Shown here: one piece after another, positions 6,245 to 8,211 of the stretch
Layout: the number at the start of each line of letters is the position of its first letter
How positions within the stretch are numbered: position 1 is the stretch's first letter
Origin: JANNPJ01 sp031400005
GTDB lineage: Bacteria > Actinomycetota > Actinomycetes > Actinomycetales > Kineosporiaceae
Length of the DNA: 8,211 nt
NCBI GenBank assembly: GCA_031400005.1
Contig: JANNPJ010000475.1
Location: forward strand, 1 to 8,211
Direction: 5' to 3'
The notes under the pieces: generated by a model
What the model saw: the letters and a program-made list of their open reading frames with translations, nothing else
Databases searched by the model: none
Told to the model about the DNA's origin: nothing
Position numbers and translations under genes: made by a program

Positions 6245-6505
6245 ATGCAGCTCGAAGCCGACACCCTCAAATCCGTCACCAACCGGCTCAAGCGCGCCCA
6301 GGGCCAACTCTCCGGGGTCCTGCGGATGCTGGAAGAGGAACGCGACTGCGCGGACGTCGTCACCCAGCTGGCCGCCGTGTCCCGGGCCCTGGACAAGGCC
6401 GGGTTCGCGATCATCGCCGCCGGCCTCGAGCAGTGCATCGTCGCGGGCGAGGACGGCCAGCTCGATCGGGCCAAGCTCGAGCGCGTCTTCCTGTCCCTGG
6501 CATGA
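6245..6505 (+). CDS. CsoR/RcnR-family repressor, CstR-like persulfide-sensing type
   Basis: An 86-residue all-helical DUF156 repressor, expected to act as a tetramer. Seen: LKSVTNRLKRAQGQLSGVLRM in the first helix, DCADVVTQLAAVSRAL with Cys35, then IIAAGLEQC with Cys64 (numbered from ATG 6245). Copper-sensing CsoR uses Cys-His-Cys ligands; here the His position in the xHLxxC motif is Gly60 (AGLEQC). The two-cysteine pattern without His is that of CstR, which forms inter-cysteine di/trisulfide links with persulfides and then releases DNA. The neighbouring SQR and CoADR-rhodanese genes fit that signal. GGAGG 5 nt upstream decides the start. A matching operator lies just upstream, and similar sites flank the sqr and transporter promoters, so this is probably their regulator. 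Its stop overlaps the start of the methyltransferase remnant (ATGA). A sensor of another thiophilic species cannot be excluded. Confidence 0.9.
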   Translation: MQLEADTLKSVTNRLKRAQGQLSGVLRMLEEERDCADVVTQLAAVSRALDKAGFAIIAAGLEQCIVAGEDGQLDRAKLERVFLSLA

Positions 6506-6714
6506 GCACCACCCGGGACGCCGGGGCGTGGAACGCCCGCTACGGCAGTCGCCCTGACCGCGAATGGGGAGCCAGGCCGGCACGAAACGCGCCCTGGGCA
6601 GTGCACGCTGACGGCGTTACTGGCCGCGACCAGAGCACCGGCGGTCAGGCGGCCTGGCGTTCGATGGTCCAACGGCTGCGCCCTCGTACCGCCGGGCCGC
6701 CATCCTCGAGCTAG
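6502..6714 (+). pseudogene. Remnant of a SAM-dependent methyltransferase
   Basis: An ATG overlapping the repressor stop (ATGA) opens a 70-codon frame beginning MSTTRDAGAWNARYGSRPDR, followed by EWGARP. This resembles the start of small class I SAM-dependent methyltransferases (WDxRYxxxPDxxWG...P) that I recall next to csoR-like genes in actinobacteria. After about residue 30 the likeness fades and a TAG ends the frame at 6712-6714. In another frame, 6702-6731 reads ILELGSGTTR, similar to methyltransferase motif I (LELGxGTGR), and the rest of the expected ~200-residue enzyme is absent. Interpretation: a frameshifted, mostly deleted gene that once followed the repressor in an operon. A short unrelated peptide is possible; the assignment rests on short motifs. 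Confidence 0.45.
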
Positions 6715-6724
6715 GCAGCGGTAC

Positions 6725-6758
6725 CACCCGCCAAAACCGGCAGACCGGTGGCTTGGTG
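6725..6758. terminator. Imperfect hairpin between convergent transcription units
   Basis: Nested inverted repeats: CACC (6725-6728) with GGTG (6755-6758), GCC (6730-6732) with GGC (6750-6752), and ACCGG-CAGA-CCGGT (6736-6749), giving about 12 pairs interrupted by small bulges. It lies between the rightward repressor unit and the leftward kinase gene, so it could end transcription from either side. There is no T-tract, which weakens the call. Confidence 0.35.
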
Positions 6759-6790
6759 AGGATGTCGAGCGGGGCATTGATCGCTGCAAT

Positions 6791-6808
6791 CATACCCCAT
6801 GGGGTATG
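6791..6808. promoter_or_regulatory. CsoR/CstR-type operator 4, perfect 18-bp palindrome without an intact target gene
   Basis: CATACCCCATGGGGTATG is a perfect palindrome. Its core, ATAC-CCCATGGG-GTAT (6792-6807), has the same ATAC-N8-GTAT spacing as the other three sites and is the most symmetrical of them. On the minus strand TATGAT (6794-6789) with TTCCGA 17 nt upstream (6817-6812) would make a leftward promoter overlapping it. No intact gene lies in front of it on either side. Confidence 0.75.
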
Positions 6809-6855
6809 TGTTCGGAACTGGCGGGGCCCAGGGTCACCCGTCGTGATTCACCGAG

Positions 6856-8211
6856 CTAGAGCAACCCCGGCGGCCGGGGCAGGTCGACGATCACCGTGGT
6901 GCCGGTGGAAACGGTTGACTCGATACTCATGCGACCGTGGTGTGCCTCGACCAGTTGGGCGGCCACCGCCAGGCCGATGCCGGAACCGGGCACGGTGGAG
7001 CGGTCGCTGCCACGCCAGAAGCGGGACCGGACGTGCGGCAGGTCCTCCTCGGGGATGCCGGGACCGGTATCGCTCACGGTGATCCGGCAGTGTGCTCCGG
7101 AAATCGCGACGCCGACCCGAACCCGGTCGCCGGAGCGGCAGTGCCGGGCACAGTTGGCCAGCAGATTGCCCACCACCTGACGCAGGCGCTGTGGGTCGGC
7201 CGCCACCACGATGCCTTCGGGCAGATCATGGTCGAGGTTCAGCCCGGCGGCTCGCAGTTGGGGCAGGGCCGCCGCGATCTCGTCCCCGACGAGTTCCGCC
7301 ACGTCCAGGTCGACCGGGGCCAGGTCGAGGACGGCTGCGTCCGCGGCCGATAGCTGGGCCAGTTCGTCCACCGTGCGGGCCAACCGCAGAGACTGGTCGT
7401 GCAACCGGGCCAGGGTGACGGGGTCCGGTTCCACCATCCCGTCCCGCAGTTCCTCCAGTCCGGCCTGAAGCGCGGTCAGCGGGGTGCGCAGTTCGTGGGC
7501 GACGTCGGCGGCCATCTGTCGGCGTACCCGCTCTGAGCGCTGGACAGCGGTAGCCGCCTCGCCGAAGGCGTCCGCCAGTTCCCCGAGCTCTCCGACCCCC
7601 CGGACTGCCGGCCGGGCGTCGGTGTCGCCAGCCGCGAACGCCCGGGTGGACGTGGTCAGGGCGACGAGTGGGGCGGTCAGCGAGCGAATGCTGACCCAGC
7701 CGGCCACCGCCGCCGCGGCGAAGGTGGTCAGGGCCGCGGCCAGGATCCAGGTCCAGGCGACCTGCCGCCCTCCGGAGCTGATTGGAGACCCGAATCGCAA
7801 GGTCAGGCTGCCCACGGGCGCGCCCGCGACCGTCACGGTCCGGCTCACCCGCCCGCCCTGCGCCGAACCGTTGCTCCCCACCCCCATGTCCATGTCCATC
7901 CCCGTGTGCCCGGTACCGGCCACCACGTCACCGTCGGAGTCCCGCACGACCAGGGCGGCACCAAAACCGGCCGCGAGCGCACCGGCACCAGACAGGTCGG
8001 CCGTGCTCCAGCTGTTCGTGACCCGGTAGGCGGCAGTCGCGGCAGCTGCCACCCGGTCGGCGGCCGACTGCCGGGTCTTCGCCTCGTCGGTAGCCAGCCC
8101 GAGGTTGCTGCCGATCAGCCCTGCGGCCGCGACCAGGACCACCCCGATCAGGGCCACCATGAGGAAGGCCGCCAGCAGTCGTCGCCCGAGGGCGCCCAGC
8201 GGCGCCCCGGT
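6856..8211 (-). CDS. Sensor histidine kinase of a two-component system, N-terminus beyond window
   Basis: A membrane-bound HPK-type kinase; 451 codons are visible and the frame is open through 8211, so the start lies outside (an internal ATG at 8160 falls inside the first membrane segment). Numbered from that Met: membrane segment ~1-20, extracytoplasmic sensor ~21-133, second membrane segment ~134-154, HAMP-like linker ~155-210, phosphoacceptor helix ADVAHELRTPLTAL with His222, N box VGNLLANCARH (Asn332/Asn336), G1 box SDTGPGIP (Asp364), F-box residue Phe381, and G2 GSGIGLA (392-398). All catalytic boxes are present, so it should be active. The sensor contains HTGMDMDMG (85-93), a Met/His/Asp cluster that could bind metal. 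Its response regulator is presumably upstream, beyond the window. It converges on the repressor unit with no shared promoter, so a role in the sulfide system is not shown. Confidence 0.92.
   Translation of the reverse strand, partial: TGAPLGALGRRLLAAFLMVALIGVVLVAAAGLIGSNLGLATDEAKTRQSAADRVAAAATAAYRVTNSWSTADLSGAGALAAGFGAALVVRDSDGDVVAGTGHTGMDMDMGVGSNGSAQGGRVSRTVTVAGAPVGSLTLRFGSPISSGGRQVAWTWILAAALTTFAAAAVAGWVSIRSLTAPLVALTTSTRAFAAGDTDARPAVRGVGELGELADAFGEAATAVQRSERVRRQMAADVAHELRTPLTALQAGLEELRDGMVEPDPVTLARLHDQSLRLARTVDELAQLSAADAAVLDLAPVDLDVAELVGDEIAAALPQLRAAGLNLDHDLPEGIVVAADPQRLRQVVGNLLANCARHCRSGDRVRVGVAISGAHCRITVSDTGPGIPEEDLPHVRSRFWRGSDRSTVPGSGIGLAVAAQLVEAHHGRMSIESTVSTGTTVIVDLPRPPGLL

Larger units (their letters stand above)
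6715..6855. other. Gene-poor convergent interval
   Basis: No convincing coding sequence on either strand. It contains the hairpin at 6725-6758, the palindrome at 6791-6808 and a possible minus-strand promoter over that palindrome. A 58-codon minus-strand frame from ATG 6793 has no ribosome site and no recognisable features. The interval looks like a residue of a larger deleted segment. Confidence 0.5.

Noticed and set aside
6777..6782. TTGATC as a -35 for a rightward promoter over the orphan operator
   Set aside because: No -10 occurs at normal spacing; the leftward TTCCGA-17-TATGAT arrangement is better, and no rightward gene follows.
6157..6789. A 210-codon minus-strand frame starting beside the orphan palindrome
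   Set aside because: It is antisense to the repressor, has no recognisable domain and no ribosome site; its position next to the palindrome seems accidental.
6865..6879. CCCCGG-CGG-CCGGGG inverted repeat at the end of the kinase gene as a terminator
   Set aside because: It lies inside the last codons of the kinase, has a 3-nt loop and no T-tract, and encodes an ordinary Arg-Pro-Pro-Gly stretch.

Overview
The window comes from a high-GC actinobacterium, judging by strong G/C preference at third codon positions, GGAGG-type ribosome binding sites and protein families typical of that phylum. The genus cannot be fixed from the sequence. The core reads as a persulfide/sulfide detoxification island controlled by a CsoR-family repressor of the two-cysteine (CstR-like) type.

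Layout. Leftward (minus-strand) operon, in transcription order: a sulfide:quinone oxidoreductase-type flavoprotein (2592-3794); an easily missed 39-residue six-cysteine protein (2416-2535); a CoA-disulfide/persulfide reductase fused to a rhodanese (734-2419), whose start overlaps the small gene's stop as ATGA; and a class V (cysteine desulfurase-like) aminotransferase (1-719) that runs off the window and seems to lack its normal N-terminus. A 169-bp divergent intergenic region (3795-3963) holds two back-to-back promoters, each overlapped by an operator. Rightward are an MMPL/RND-type transporter (3964-6222), whose last ~25 residues are displaced by an apparent one-base deletion; the cstR/csoR-like repressor gene (6245-6505); and the remains of a SAM-dependent methyltransferase (6502-6714) starting at an ATGA overlap with the repressor. 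Positions 6715-6855 hold an imperfect hairpin and a perfect 18-bp palindrome but no convincing gene. A sensor histidine kinase (6856 to beyond 8211, minus strand) converges on this region and has its N-terminus outside the window.

How it fits together. Four sites share one architecture, ATAC-N8-GTAT with C/G-rich centres: before the sqr operon, before the transporter, before the repressor gene, and one orphan at 6792-6807. The repressor keeps both sensor cysteines but has Gly where copper-sensing CsoR has its His ligand, so a persulfide signal is more likely than Cu(I). The inferred circuit is: SQR oxidises sulfide to persulfide, the reductase-rhodanese processes CoA/low-molecular-weight persulfides, the small Cys-rich protein may bind metal or carry sulfane sulfur, the transporter may export a product, and the repressor releases all of these when persulfides accumulate.

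The most novel elements are the tiny cysteine protein embedded in the operon, inclusion of an MMPL transporter in what looks like a CstR regulon, and three damaged genes (transporter C-terminus, methyltransferase, aminotransferase N-terminus) around an intact core.
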